Shown: positions 43,103 to 52,330, numbered from the stretch's first letter. The stretch is 64,000 nucleotides of DNA from Rhizobium oryziradicis (GCF_001939045.1 NZ_MKIM01000028.1:434001-498000); one strand, 5' to 3'. Notes: generated by a model from the letters alone, not told the origin. Program-made: numbers and translations.

Positions 43103-44674
43103 TCAAAGAGTTTTGCCGATGCTCCACAGCGTCGTTTGATCTGTGAGGCTGTCAACACTCAAACGGATCTCGTTGCCCGTTTGCCGCAGGCGCAATTGTG
43201 CCGCAACACCTTCACCGCGATGGGTGTCAATGCTCCAGAGCCGTTGATTGTTGCGGTTGTGGAAAACAAGATTGCCGGTCTCGCTGATCCGCAGTGTGCC
43301 GGGCAGATCGCGTCTTTCATGCTCGGACACCATAGACCAAAGCACCTCGCCTTTGCTGTTTTTCAGCAAGGGGCCTTGATCTGGATCGTTCACAAGGCTT
43401 GCGCTACCGTTGAAGGTGGAGAGCGATTGACCGGGGAGCAAGGTCGCATTCACACGGCTATCGAGCCGCGAAAGATCGGCCATTTCGCCCACCAAAGGCG
43501 TCTGCATCAGAAATTTCACATCCTCCAGCGACCAGCCGTTGAACTTTTGTGCCGCCAGCAGCACTGTCAGTTTGGCAAGCGACGCGCTTGGTGTCATATC
43601 CACGGGGTTCAGTGCGCCAATGGTTGGCAACCACGCGCCAGCGGCATAGGCGTTGTAATCAACGGCACCTTGCTGAACATGGGTGTTATCAACAATTACC
43701 ACGCCCGCCGCATTGGCATCATGCAGTGCCTGATAGATCGCGCCTTTCTCAGGCGTATTGGCATTGCCGCTCGGGAAATTGCCAGCGCCGTAGGATTGCA
43801 ACACCAGGCCACCAATGCCCTTTGCTGTGATGGCGCGAATCATATCGGCCAGCATCGCTGCGCCCGTTGCGGGATTATAGCTGGCCGGAAAAGCGTTGAG
43901 CTGCACCACCGGCCTCGCATTGATGGCTGTGGTGATGGCCTCAAGCTGGGCGAGGGTTGAGGCGCGGGTGTCGGGGTGGTCGAGGCTCACAGCTTCAGAG
44001 ACAGGGCCGGGCGGGATATATTCCGGCGAGAGCGAAAATGTGATGCCGTATTGGCCGAGATTGGGAAAGTTGGGCGATGCAAAGGCGCGAAACTGGCTGG
44101 TGTTGGCCTTGACCACGCGCGACGCCCGCATCAGCTGATTGTCGAAAAACACCGAAACCGCGGGAATGCCAAGTCGCGCCGCAGCAACCGCGCCACAGAC
44201 ATTTTCAAACGCATCGGTATGAAAACTCACGCCGGAGATGTTGCCAGGTTCTGGCGAATGAAACAGCGGCACTTGCGAACCAGTTAGAATAACCGGCTTG
44301 CTCAATTGTGCGCTCATAGTGCCATCCGCATCAAAGCGCGACAGCAGCATGGGAAGCGCTGTGCCGCTGAATTCCAGCGTGTCTGTGCCGTGCAACACAA
44401 TCCAGCCGTCGGCCTCGGTGTAATGCTCCAGAATGTAGCGGGCTATCAGGCACCAATCTGTGGGTTGCAGATTGGTGCTATCCAGCATGCCGCTGGCGCT
44501 TTCGGGGAAGGCGAGGTCGGTGATGTAATCCAGCATCAAACCCGGAAACTGTTGGTGAATGATCGGGTCAAGATGGGTCTGGCAGGCTGCCTTGAATTCC
44601 TTGCTGGTCATGGGAGCCAATGGCGAGCCAACGCAACTGATGGTTCCCCCGGTGTTGATAACAGCAATTTTCAA
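43103..44674 (-). CDS. Asparaginase-family enzyme with C-terminal bulb-lectin-like domain
   Basis: 523-residue two-domain protein. Residues 1 to about 400 are an L-asparaginase/glutaminase domain: nucleophile motif NTGGTIS (7-13), second catalytic motif LHGTDTLEFSGTALP (94-108), SKPVILTGSQVP and, later, KGIGGLVLQSYGAGNFP. From about 405 the chain continues into a B-type mannose-binding lectin-like repeat domain (LLPGQSLSTFNGSASLVNDP, LRISETGNLVFHNRNNQRLW, then a third repeat ending TTLWSIGKTL). Each repeat shows the Gly-Asn-Leu-Val or Leu-Trp-Ser pattern of that fold. There is no signal peptide, so it is probably cytosolic or exported by an unknown route. The substrate may be asparagine or another amide. 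Confidence 0.85.
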   Translation of the reverse strand: MKIAVINTGGTISCVGSPLAPMTSKEFKAACQTHLDPIIHQQFPGLMLDYITDLAFPESASGMLDSTNLQPTDWCLIARYILEHYTEADGWIVLHGTDTLEFSGTALPMLLSRFDADGTMSAQLSKPVILTGSQVPLFHSPEPGNISGVSFHTDAFENVCGAVAAARLGIPAVSVFFDNQLMRASRVVKANTSQFRAFASPNFPNLGQYGITFSLSPEYIPPGPVSEAVSLDHPDTRASTLAQLEAITTAINARPVVQLNAFPASYNPATGAAMLADMIRAITAKGIGGLVLQSYGAGNFPSGNANTPEKGAIYQALHDANAAGVVIVDNTHVQQGAVDYNAYAAGAWLPTIGALNPVDMTPSASLAKLTVLLAAQKFNGWSLEDVKFLMQTPLVGEMADLSRLDSRVNATLLPGQSLSTFNGSASLVNDPDQGPLLKNSKGEVLWSMVSEHERRDLPGTLRISETGNLVFHNRNNQRLWSIDTHRGEGVAAQLRLRQTGNEIRLSVDSLTDQTTLWSIGKTL

Positions 44675-44692
44675 GGCACTCTCCCTAGACTT

Positions 44693-45187
44693 TTATTGTC
44701 CGGCAGATGTGGCCTCTGCCGGTGCACGATCAATCCTGCATTGAAAGCAGTTGTTGCGCGCAGATCTTACATGCACATAGGCGATTTCTGAACGTTCGAG
44801 AAGCTCTTGTGCGCGGGTAATGATGTTATCCGTGCTGGTCACAGCACCTGTGCCATAAACAATGCGATCATCATGCCCATAGCCACGCACAATATAGTCC
44901 GGGCTATCGAGCATGGGCGGCAATGCGTCGCCGTGAGCATAGCCCGAACATTCTTCCGCATGGATGAAAATTGGCCCTGTCTCGGCATAGGGCTGAAGGG
45001 CAGGAAAGGGTCTGTAGGCCAGCGTCAGATAAGGCGCGCCTTCCACAATTGGCCCAAGGCAATGGCGGCATTGATAGCCGCCGGGGCTGTGGCGATGTTC
45101 CGGCGCTAGGCCATAGGCATCGGGCGCTCCAGCGCGATAGGCGCTGGCAAGATCGGATGGCATGGGGGAAAATATGATTGATGGCAT
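44693..45187 (-). CDS. DUF1203-domain protein
   Basis: 164-residue protein of the uncharacterised DUF1203 family. Recognisable features are the CxxC pair CRHCLGPI, followed by GAPYLTLAYRPFPALQPYAE and the histidine-containing GPIFIHAEECSGY, then YIVRGYGHDDRIVYGTG. The Cys/His set could bind a metal. I prefer ATG 45187, with GGAG 8 nt upstream; the frame continues to 45241. It lies 18 nt upstream of the asparaginase-lectin gene on the same strand, so the two may form an operon. Function unknown. Confidence 0.8.
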   Translation of the reverse strand: MPSIIFSPMPSDLASAYRAGAPDAYGLAPEHRHSPGGYQCRHCLGPIVEGAPYLTLAYRPFPALQPYAETGPIFIHAEECSGYAHGDALPPMLDSPDYIVRGYGHDDRIVYGTGAVTSTDNIITRAQELLERSEIAYVHVRSARNNCFQCRIDRAPAEATSAGQ

Positions 45188-45290
45188 TGTCAGGCTCCAT
45201 GTTTGAATGCAGCCAGACATTTCATGATGAATTGCGCGCAAACCACCCGTTTCTTGCCGTTTGCGGCAAAGACTATAGTAGGAGCTGGGA

Positions 45291-45647
45291 CTATAGTGGG
45301 CGCTGGATATTGCTGTACACGCTCATCAGTTTTTTCAGCCGTGCATCATAGGCTTGCTCAATGCAGGCCACATCGGCATTGCAGGCCTGGCGGGTTTTGA
45401 GCCATGCTGTTTGCTGATCTTGCAATTCGCCCCGGTTGCCCATGGGCAACAGGCCGGAAACGAGATCAAAGGTGGTGACCATTTTCACGTCAAGATCATT
45501 TAAAGGTCGATTGTCGCAAATGGCTTTTTCATCGGCCTTCAGGTCTGTTTTGCTACAATCAAAGCTGGCCGCGTGGCTGGATTGAGGAAGAAACATGCCA
45601 AGGCCGAGAATCAGTGCTGCAGATGCTAAAAAAAGATAGGTCTTCAT
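45291..45647 (-). CDS. DUF1311 (LprI-like) small exported protein
   Basis: 118-residue secreted protein. Signal peptide: MKTYLFLASAALILGLGMFL, cleaved near SHA-ASF. The mature part has the family pattern FDCSKTDLKADEKAICDNRP with L/LD spacing, and a second Cys pair in TRQACNADVACIEQAYDARL, giving four cysteines likely in two disulfides. DUF1311 includes the LprI-type lysozyme inhibitors of mycobacteria, but most members are uncharacterised. ATG 45647 is used; GTG 45656 is possible. It is transcribed alone and divergently from the Do protease gene. Confidence 0.85.
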   Translation of the reverse strand: MKTYLFLASAALILGLGMFLPQSSHAASFDCSKTDLKADEKAICDNRPLNDLDVKMVTTFDLVSGLLPMGNRGELQDQQTAWLKTRQACNADVACIEQAYDARLKKLMSVYSNIQRPL

Positions 45648-45866
45648 TGCCGTCACCGTTTTCCCATTTGAAATCCCTTCTCAACGAAAAGGCACCCCAA
45701 TTGTTCCCGTTTCATGGCAATTTCATCGACATTACACAGTCTTAATGTGATCACGCATCTTATGACTTGAAATCATGGTTATTTGCCACAATTTTCACCC
45801 ATCGACCTATTTTGCTGATGCGAAACCTCCCATAGAACTGTTCGCAAGAATGAAGAGGATGCAAGT

Positions 45867-47270
45867 ATGCGTGGCCTGAAACCTTTTATCCCGGCTGTGA
45901 TGGCTGTGATTGTGCTGACAGCGCCGCTGGTCGTGGCGCAGGAAACCAAAACCGTGCCGGAAAACCGGCAGGAAATGCAGATGTCCTTTGCGCCGCTGGT
46001 CAAACAGACTCACGGTGCGGTGGTCAACGTTTATGCAGAGCGCATTGTGCAGCGTCGCACCAATCCCTTCGCTGGGGATCCCTTTTTTCAGCAGTTTTTT
46101 GGTCAGCGCTTTCCCAATCGCACAGAAAAGCAAACCTCACTTGGTTCAGGTGTGATTGTTGAGGCCAACGGCACTGTTGTCACCAACAATCACGTGATTG
46201 AAGGTGCCGATGACATCAAGGTATCGCTGTCTGATGGGCGGGAATATCCGGTGAAAGTGGTGTTGAAAGACAAGGCGCTGGATTTGGCCGTTTTGAAAAT
46301 CGACGCCAAAGAACAGCTGCCCACGCTGAAAATTGCCGACTCAAACAAGATTGAGGTGGGCGATCTGGTGTTGGCCATCGGCAATCCCTTTGGTGTCGGC
46401 CAAACCGTTACCAGCGGTATTGTTTCCGGTCTTGCCCGCAATCAGGTCACCGATGGTGACTTTGGCTTTTTCATTCAAACAGACGCATCCATCAACCCCG
46501 GCAATTCCGGTGGTGCGCTGATGAACATGAATGGTGAGCTGATTGGCATCAACACCGCCATTTTCTCACGCGGCGGTGGCTCGAACGGCATTGGTTTTGC
46601 CATTCCGGCCAATCTGGTCAAAGTGTTTCTGGCGGCAGCCGATAAGGGCGATAAGACGTTTGAGCGTCCCTATGTGGGGGCCACGTTTGAGCCTGTGACT
46701 TCGGATGTTGCTGATGCGCTGGGCCTGAAAAACGTGCTGGGTGCGCTGGTGGTCAAGACAATCGAGGGCGGTCCTGCGGATAAGGCCGGTATCAAGCCCG
46801 GGCAGGTGATCACGGCTGTGAATGGTCTTGTTGTCGAGCATCCCGATGCGCTGAACTATCGCCTGACCACGGCAGGTCTGGGCAAGGCAGTGACGCTGAC
46901 TGTGATTGAAAATGGCAAGCAGAAAGAGATTAACCTCACCCTTGGCAGTGCGCCCGAAACTCGCCCGCGTGATGAGCGGCTTTTGAGCGGCAACATCCCG
47001 TTTGATGGTGCAACAGTGGGCAATCTGTCTCCGCGTCTGGCCTATGATCTTGGTATGCCGACCGATGCGACCGGCGTGGTAATCACCACTGTGGCTGATG
47101 GCTCTGTGGCTGAGCGTCTTGGTTTTCAGCCGCATGATATTGTTGTTGCCATCAATGGCACGCAGGTTAATTCCACCGAGCAAATGACAGAGATTGCCAA
47201 GAGCAACCCGGCCTTCTGGCGGGTGGAAATTGATCGCAATGGCCAACATATCCGGCAGATGTTTCGATGA
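45867..47270 (+). CDS. Do-family periplasmic serine endopeptidase (DegP/DegQ type)
   Basis: 467-residue trypsin-like envelope protease/chaperone. The signal peptide is about 1-25 (ending VVAQ). Catalytic triad: His109 in VVTNNHVIEG, Asp139 in ALDLAVLKI, Ser214 in INPGNSGGALMN. The LA-loop is short and contains FAGDPFFQQFFGQRFP. Two PDZ domains follow, about 250-345 (PYVGATFEPVTSDVADALG) and 370-465 (VGNLSPRLAYDLGMPTDATG). AGAGGA precedes ATG 45867. It degrades misfolded envelope proteins. Its stop overlaps rarA (ATGA), an odd functional pairing but a common order in this group. Confidence 0.95.
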   Translation: MRGLKPFIPAVMAVIVLTAPLVVAQETKTVPENRQEMQMSFAPLVKQTHGAVVNVYAERIVQRRTNPFAGDPFFQQFFGQRFPNRTEKQTSLGSGVIVEANGTVVTNNHVIEGADDIKVSLSDGREYPVKVVLKDKALDLAVLKIDAKEQLPTLKIADSNKIEVGDLVLAIGNPFGVGQTVTSGIVSGLARNQVTDGDFGFFIQTDASINPGNSGGALMNMNGELIGINTAIFSRGGGSNGIGFAIPANLVKVFLAAADKGDKTFERPYVGATFEPVTSDVADALGLKNVLGALVVKTIEGGPADKAGIKPGQVITAVNGLVVEHPDALNYRLTTAGLGKAVTLTVIENGKQKEINLTLGSAPETRPRDERLLSGNIPFDGATVGNLSPRLAYDLGMPTDATGVVITTVADGSVAERLGFQPHDIVVAINGTQVNSTEQMTEIAKSNPAFWRVEIDRNGQHIRQMFR

Positions 47271-48574
47271 GTGATTTGTTTGCCCCCAAGCTGGATGAGG
47301 ATATGGCGGCCAAACGGCCGCTGGCGGATCGGTTGCGACCGAAAACGCTGGCCGAGGTGACGGGGCAAGACCATTTGACCGGGGCAGACGGTGTTCTGGC
47401 CCGGATGATTGCATCGGGCTCGCTTGGCTCGATGATTTTCTGGGGGCCGCCGGGCACGGGAAAAACCACGGTTGCACGGCTATTGTCTGGCGAGGCTGAT
47501 CTTGCGTTTGAGCAGATTTCAGCAATTTTTTCGGGCGTTGCCGATTTGAAACGCGTGTTTGAAGGTGCGCGCGCGCGGCGTATGTCCGGGCGGCAAACCC
47601 TGCTGTTTGTCGATGAGATCCATCGGTTTAATCGCGGACAGCAAGATAGCTTTCTGCCTGTCATGGAAGACGGAACCGTGATTTTGGTGGGAGCCACCAC
47701 CGAAAACCCGTCGTTTGAGCTCAATGCCGCTTTGCTATCGCGGGCGCGGGTGCTGACCTTTAAGCCTCACGATGAAGCCAGTATCAAAACTTTGCTGGAG
47801 CGGGCTGAAGAGGTGGAAGCAAAGCCGCTACCGCTCGATGACGCTGCCCGCGAAAGCCTGATCCGCATGGCCGATGGAGATGGCCGTGCAGCCCTCACCC
47901 TTGCCGAAGAGGTTTGGCGTGCTGCCCGCACCGGTGAGGTGTTTGACACCGAAGGCCTTAGCCGCATTGTGCAGCGCCGCGCACCGGTTTACGACAAGGG
48001 GCAGGACGGCCATTATAATCTGATTTCGGCCTTGCATAAATCGGTGCGCGGATCTGATCCTGATGCAGCGCTCTACTATCTCTGCCGCATGTTTGATGCC
48101 GGTGAAGATCCGCTCTATCTGGGACGCAGGCTGGTGCGCATGGCAGTTGAAGATATTGGCCTTGCCGATCCGCAAGCGCTGGTGATCTGCAATGCCGCCA
48201 AGGATGCCTATGATTACCTTGGTTCGCCAGAGGGAGAACTGGCACTGGCACAGGCCTGCGTTTATCTGGCAACAGCCCCCAAATCCAATGCCGTTTATAC
48301 CGCCTATAAATCGGCGATGCGGGCCGCCAAAGAACATGGCTCGCTGCTGCCGCCCAAGCATATTCTCAATGCCCCGACCAAGTTGATGAAGGGCGAGGGC
48401 TATGGCGATGGCTATCGTTATGATCACGATGAGCCGGATGCTTTTTCAGGGCAGGATTATTTCCCGGAAAAAATGGGCCGCAAGACATTTTACGATCCGC
48501 CAGAGCGCGGGTTTGAACGCGATATTCGTAAACGTTTGGAATGGTGGTCGAAGCTCAGACGTGAGCGCGGCTGA
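47267..48574 (+). CDS. rarA: Replication-associated recombination protein RarA (MgsA)
   Basis: 435-residue AAA+ ATPase acting at stalled forks. Walker A GPPGTGKT is at 60-67, Walker B LLFVDEIHRFNRGQQDSFLP around 118-137, then GATTENPSFELNAALLSR (sensor 1) and the C-terminal MgsA domain (YNLISALHKSVRGSDPDAAL, YLGRRLVRMAVEDIGLADPQ). The ending YFPEKMGRKTFYDPPERGFE is highly conserved. The N-terminus FAPKLDEDMAAKRPLADRLR is normal. It overlaps the protease gene by 4 nt. Confidence 0.96.
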   Translation: MSDLFAPKLDEDMAAKRPLADRLRPKTLAEVTGQDHLTGADGVLARMIASGSLGSMIFWGPPGTGKTTVARLLSGEADLAFEQISAIFSGVADLKRVFEGARARRMSGRQTLLFVDEIHRFNRGQQDSFLPVMEDGTVILVGATTENPSFELNAALLSRARVLTFKPHDEASIKTLLERAEEVEAKPLPLDDAARESLIRMADGDGRAALTLAEEVWRAARTGEVFDTEGLSRIVQRRAPVYDKGQDGHYNLISALHKSVRGSDPDAALYYLCRMFDAGEDPLYLGRRLVRMAVEDIGLADPQALVICNAAKDAYDYLGSPEGELALAQACVYLATAPKSNAVYTAYKSAMRAAKEHGSLLPPKHILNAPTKLMKGEGYGDGYRYDHDEPDAFSGQDYFPEKMGRKTFYDPPERGFERDIRKRLEWWSKLRRERG

Positions 48575-48594
48575 TATATATGGGGGAATTTCGA

Positions 48595-49134
48595 GTGAGC
48601 AATGTTCAATCCGTCAGCCTGTCGTCGGGTCACGCTTTTAGCAAGGAATGTCAGCCGGATATTACTCTGCTGGAAGGGCTCGGTGTTGAAGGTGATGCGC
48701 ATTTGGGCGTCACGGTTCAGCATCGCTCGCGGGTGGCCAAAGATCCCACCCAGCCAAATCTGCGCCAGGTGCATCTCATCCACGCAGAATTGTTGGATGA
48801 ATTGGCCGAGAAAGGCTTTCACGTTGCGCCTGCCGACATGGGCGAGAATATTTTGACACGCGGGCTTGATTTGCTCGCACTTCCGCGCGGAGCGAGGCTG
48901 CATCTCGGCGAGAGCGCGATTATCGAGGTGACTGGCCTTCGCAATCCTTGCAAGCAGATCAATGATTTCCAAAAGGGATTGATGCAGGCCGTGCTGGATT
49001 ATGATGCCGACGGGCGTTTGATCCGCAAAGCAGGTGTTATGGCCATTGTGCTGAAAGGTGGGCGCGTGCGCCCCGGCGACAAGATCAATGTCGTGCTGCC
49101 CGACGCACCGCACCAGCCGCTTGAGGCGGTATAA
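48595..49134 (+). CDS. MOSC-domain protein
   Basis: Protein of about 180 residues with one MOSC domain, the fold of the molybdenum cofactor sulfurase C-terminus and of YiiM. Segments: LLEGLGVEGDAHLG, QVHLIHAELLDEL, DMGENILTRGLDLLALPRGA, and TGLRNPCKQINDFQKGLM with the conserved Cys thought to carry sulfur or coordinate Mo. I prefer the GTG at 48595 because ATGGGGGAA forms its ribosome site; ATG 48580 (5 codons longer) is the alternative. Its substrate is unknown. Its TAA directly abuts the stop of the convergent DUF1883 gene. Confidence 0.88.
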   Translation: MSNVQSVSLSSGHAFSKECQPDITLLEGLGVEGDAHLGVTVQHRSRVAKDPTQPNLRQVHLIHAELLDELAEKGFHVAPADMGENILTRGLDLLALPRGARLHLGESAIIEVTGLRNPCKQINDFQKGLMQAVLDYDADGRLIRKAGVMAIVLKGGRVRPGDKINVVLPDAPHQPLEAV

Positions 49135-49440
49135 TCAGACTGTTTTCCGCGCTTTTGCTGGCGGATTGACCATTTTGACCGAGGATTCGGCGAGGCCGTT
49201 ATGCCCTTCCATATCAACAATCAGATGCCAATGGGCGGTTTCAGGCACGGCAACTTTTACCGGGGCCTTTTTGGCCACACCGCCCGCATATTTGTAATCC
49301 AGACCTTCTTTGAAACGCTGAAAATTGGGCGCAGTCATCAAGCGCACATTATTGATCACGGATAGTGAGATTTCCAAAACTGTGCCGCCGCGCAGTTCTT
49401 TCAGATCATAATGGGTAAAGCGAAAGGCTGGCTTGGACAT
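49135..49440 (-). CDS. DUF1883-domain protein
   Basis: 101-residue protein. FTHYDLKELRGGTVLEISLS, NVRLMTAPNFQRFKEGLDYK, YAGGVAKKAPVKVAVP and HWHLIVDMEGHNG are the blocks of DUF1883, a small domain of unknown function that elsewhere is fused to TIR domains. Here it is alone, ends in a basic tail (PPAKARKTV) and has AGGAGGA upstream of ATG 49440. Whether it binds a ligand or a partner protein is not known. It is convergent with the MOSC gene with zero bases between the stop codons. Confidence 0.85.
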   Translation of the reverse strand: MSKPAFRFTHYDLKELRGGTVLEISLSVINNVRLMTAPNFQRFKEGLDYKYAGGVAKKAPVKVAVPETAHWHLIVDMEGHNGLAESSVKMVNPPAKARKTV

Positions 49441-49633
49441 AAATCCTCCTCCCTTTATAAAAGGGTGTTCTGTTTTTTGTGGGCCTAAAATAAATCTGCT
49501 CTCTTAATGAAGCATAAGCGAGGGTGGTGAATTACCCGTAAAAAACGACTGGAAATGCGCCATAATAGCACCACGGAAGCGCCCAATTGACGCCCCATGG
49601 CTTTGCTAGAACGATTTCAGAAATCTCCAGTTG

Positions 49634-49668
49634 CCCCGCTTCGGTTCTGCCGAGCGGGGTCTTTTTTT
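49634..49668 (+). terminator. Orphan plus-strand terminator next to copA
   Basis: CCCCGCTTCGG (49634-49644), loop TTCTG and CCGAGCGGGG (49650-49659) with one bulged T, then TCTTTTTTT (49660-49668). On the minus strand there is no U-run, so it does not terminate copA. No plus-strand protein gene lies between 49441 and here; the nearest upstream plus-strand gene ends at 49134 and is blocked by the convergent DUF1883 gene. It may end a small RNA. Confidence 0.8.
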
Positions 49669-49669
49669 A

Positions 49670-52126
49670 TCAGAGCTTGAAAGAGCGCAAGCGCAAGGCG
49701 TTGGAGAGCACAAACACACTGGAAAGGCCCATGGCAACTGCGGCAAACATCGGTGACAGCAGCGTGCCATTGACAGGGTAAAGTGCTCCTGCGGCAATGG
49801 GGATCAGCAAGACATTATAGCCAAAGGCCCAAAACAGGTTTTGGCCGATATTGCGGATCACGGCATGGCTGATGCCAATGGCGCGGGCAACGCCATTCAG
49901 ATCGCCGGACATCAGAACCACATCGGCGCTTTCAATGGCGATATCCGAACCGGTGCCGACGGCAAGGCCGATGTCTGCGGCGGACAGGGCCGGGGCGTCG
50001 TTGATACCATCACCCGTGAAGGCCAGTTTGCCGAATGTCTTGCGTAAATCGTCAATGGCTGCCACCTTGCCATCGGGCAACACTTCGGCCACCACGGTAT
50101 CAATGCCAAGCTGGCTGGCAATGGCTTCTGCCGTTTTCTGATTGTCGCCGGTGATCATTGCCACTTTCAGCCCCAGATCGTGCAGCACCTTGATGGCCTC
50201 TGGTGTGCTGTCTTTGATCGGATCAGCAACTGCGATCAAGGCCGCAAGCTTACCATCGACCGCTATGTAAAGCGGCGTTTTGGCGGCAAGCGCCAGCCGT
50301 TTGGCATCCTCATCAAAGGCGCTCACAGAGATGCCGCTCCGCGCCAAAGCACGGTCTGCCCCGATGATGATGGTCTGGCCGGAGACGGTGCCGCTGACGC
50401 CAAAGCCTGGCTCTGCCTTGAAGTCGGTGACGTCAACACTGACCGCGCCTTCGCTTTTGGCCGCTGCCACAATGGCGGCAGCAATGGGGTGTTCCGAACG
50501 AGCTTCCAGACTGCTTGCGAATGCCAGAATATCACGACGCGAAAAACCATCTGCGACGATCAGGTCGGTGAGTTCGGGCCTGCCTTTTGTGAGCGTGCCG
50601 GTTTTGTCAAAGGCGACGATTTTCACGTCTTTGAGGGCCTGCAAAGCCTCGCCTTTGCGAAACAACACGCCCAGTTCGGCGGCGCGGCCGGTGCCCACCA
50701 TGATAGAGGTTGGCGTTGCAAGCCCCATGGCGCAGGGGCAGGCGATGATCAGCACCGCAACCGCATTGACGAGCGCATAGCTGAGCGCAGGCGATGGACC
50801 GAGCAGAATCCACAGAGTGAATGTCACCACGGCGGCAGCGATAACGGCAGGCACAAACCAAGCCGTTATCTCATCCACCATGCCCTGAATGGGCAGTTTA
50901 GAGCCTTGCGCAGTCTCGACCATGCGGATGATCTGCGCCAACATGGTATCGGCACCGACTTTTTCTGCTTCGAAGCGGAAGGCCCCGCTTTTATTGATGG
51001 TGCCGCCTGTGATTTTGCCGCCTTTTGCTTTCTCCACCGGCACCGGTTCACCGGTGATCATCGATTCGTCAACGTAAGACTGTCCCTCAATGAGCGTGCC
51101 ATCCACCGGAATTTTCTCGCCGGGACGAATATCAATCACATCACCGACCTTTACCGCGCTGATCTCGATCTCTGTCACATGACCATCGCGGATCACCCGC
51201 GCGGTTTTTGGCGACAGGCCGATCAAGCGCTTAATGGCCTGGCTGGTTTTACCCTTGGCGCGGCTTTCCAGCGTGCGGCCCAGCAGTACAAGGGTGACAA
51301 TCACGGCGGCCGCTTCATAATAGACATGCACCGCATTGGCAGGCATCAGGCTTGGGGCAAAGGTGGCAACCACGGAATAGATCCAGGCGGCAGAGGCACC
51401 CATAACAACCAGCGAATTCATATCTGGTGCGAGGCGTGCAAGATTGGGCAGGCCTTTTTGGAAGAAGCCAAGGCCCGGGCCAAACAACACCAGTGAGGTT
51501 AGCAAAAATTGCAATTGCCAGCTATGGTCCATGCCAATGGTTTGCATCACCCACATATGCATGCCGGGCACCATGTGAGAGCCCATTTCAATCACAAACA
51601 CCGGCAGCGTGAGAACAACCGAGAGAATCGTGAGCCGGGTCAGCTTTTTCGTTTCAGCGTCCCGATGATCTTCTGGCGGCGCATCACTCATCTCGCGCAC
51701 AGCCGGGTGACGCACAGTGTAGCCCGCCTTGGTAATCGCGGCTTCCAATGTTGCTATGTCGGTGTCTGTGGTTCTGGTGACCGTTGCCCGCTCGGTGGCT
51801 AAGTTCACTGACGCCGATGTGACACCAGCAACATCCGTGAGCGCTTTTTCCACCCGTCGAACACAAGAGGCGCAGGTCATGCCTTCGATATCGAATTCGC
51901 TGGTCTCGATCCGTGGTGTGTAGCCGGCTTTGGTTATGGCGCTCAGAACATTTGCAAGTTCCGGCTTGTCGACAAAGCGCACACTTGCCTTCTCCGTTGC
52001 GAAATTAACGGATGCACTTTCAACCCCCGGCACGCTGGCAATCGCTTTTTCCACGCGCCTGACGCAGGATGCGCAGCTCATGCCCTCAATGGCAATGGTG
52101 GTTTCGGTGGATGCATTGGCAGTCAT
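49670..52126 (-). CDS. copA: Cu(I)-exporting P1B-type ATPase CopA, two N-terminal HMA domains
   Basis: 818-residue copper pump of the inner membrane. The two heavy-metal-associated domains have CASC at 18-21 and 85-88. Eight TM segments follow; the membrane metal site is CPC in [13 protein letters not shown] near 462, and the phosphorylation site is DKTGT in [15 protein letters not shown] near 505. [11 protein letters not shown] motif and [17 protein letters not shown] complete the catalytic set. I start at ATG 52126 (AGGAC 8 nt upstream); the frame extends to 52195, but the MerR-type promoter lies there, so a longer start would precede transcription. It exports excess Cu+. Confidence 0.95.
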   Translation of the reverse strand: MTANASTETTIAIEGMSCASCVRRVEKAIASVPGVESASVNFATEKASVRFVDKPELANVLSAITKAGYTPRIETSEFDIEGMTCASCVRRVEKALTDVAGVTSASVNLATERATVTRTTDTDIATLEAAITKAGYTVRHPAVREMSDAPPEDHRDAETKKLTRLTILSVVLTLPVFVIEMGSHMVPGMHMWVMQTIGMDHSWQLQFLLTSLVLFGPGLGFFQKGLPNLARLAPDMNSLVVMGASAAWIYSVVATFAPSLMPANAVHVYYEAAAVIVTLVLLGRTLESRAKGKTSQAIKRLIGLSPKTARVIRDGHVTEIEISAVKVGDVIDIRPGEKIPVDGTLIEGQSYVDESMITGEPVPVEKAKGGKITGGTINKSGAFRFEAEKVGADTMLAQIIRMVETAQGSKLPIQGMVDEITAWFVPAVIAAAVVTFTLWILLGPSPALSYALVNAVAVLIIACPCAMGLATPTSIMVGTGRAAELGVLFRKGEALQALKDVKIVAFDKTGTLTKGRPELTDLIVADGFSRRDILAFASSLEARSEHPIAAAIVAAAKSEGAVSVDVTDFKAEPGFGVSGTVSGQTIIIGADRALARSGISVSAFDEDAKRLALAAKTPLYIAVDGKLAALIAVADPIKDSTPEAIKVLHDLGLKVAMITGDNQKTAEAIASQLGIDTVVAEVLPDGKVAAIDDLRKTFGKLAFTGDGINDAPALSAADIGLAVGTGSDIAIESADVVLMSGDLNGVARAIGISHAVIRNIGQNLFWAFGYNVLLIPIAAGALYPVNGTLLSPMFAAVAMGLSSVFVLSNALRLRSFKL

Positions 52127-52158
52127 CGGCGTGGTCCTTATTGGAGGAGTGCCTGCCA

Positions 52159-52189
52159 TAAATAGGGCTTCCCACGGGGGGAAGGTCAA
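52159..52189 (-). promoter_or_regulatory. MerR-type (HmrR/CueR-like) copper promoter of copA
   Basis: On the minus strand TTGACC (52189-52184) and TATTTA (52164-52159) are -35 and -10 elements with a 19-nt spacer, the overlong spacing typical of MerR-family activation. The spacer region carries the dyad CTTCCC-CCCGT-GGGAAG (52184-52168), which resembles CueR/HmrR operators. Transcription should begin some 25 nt upstream of ATG 52126. No hmrR/cueR gene is in the window, so the regulator must be encoded elsewhere. Confidence 0.85.
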
Positions 52190-52266
52190 GGGCAATCACC
52201 AAGATAATTTTCAGCCGTCTTTATGGATGGCTTTGGATGTCGCCAATTGAGGCGGATCGACGCAGC

Positions 52267-52280
52267 TTGACTTAAGTCAA
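52267..52280. promoter_or_regulatory. FixK/FNR box upstream of ccoGHIS
   Basis: TTGACTTAAGTCAA is a perfect palindrome matching the FixK/FnrN consensus TTGA(T/C)-N4-(G/A)TCAA. It lies 51-64 nt upstream of the ccoG start at 52331, suitable for activation under low oxygen. Confidence 0.88.
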
Positions 52281-52330
52281 GGCTCATAGGCCTGGATCAT
52301 GGAATGACTCCTGCAACAGGGGGTAGTCTT

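Noticed and set aside
49634..49668. Terminator of copA
   Set aside because: On the minus strand the stem is followed by CAACTGG, not a U-run; the T-run is on the plus strand.
50180..51496. 438-codon open frame opposite copA
   Set aside because: Antisense shadow; the translation is His/Gly/Arg-rich without domains.
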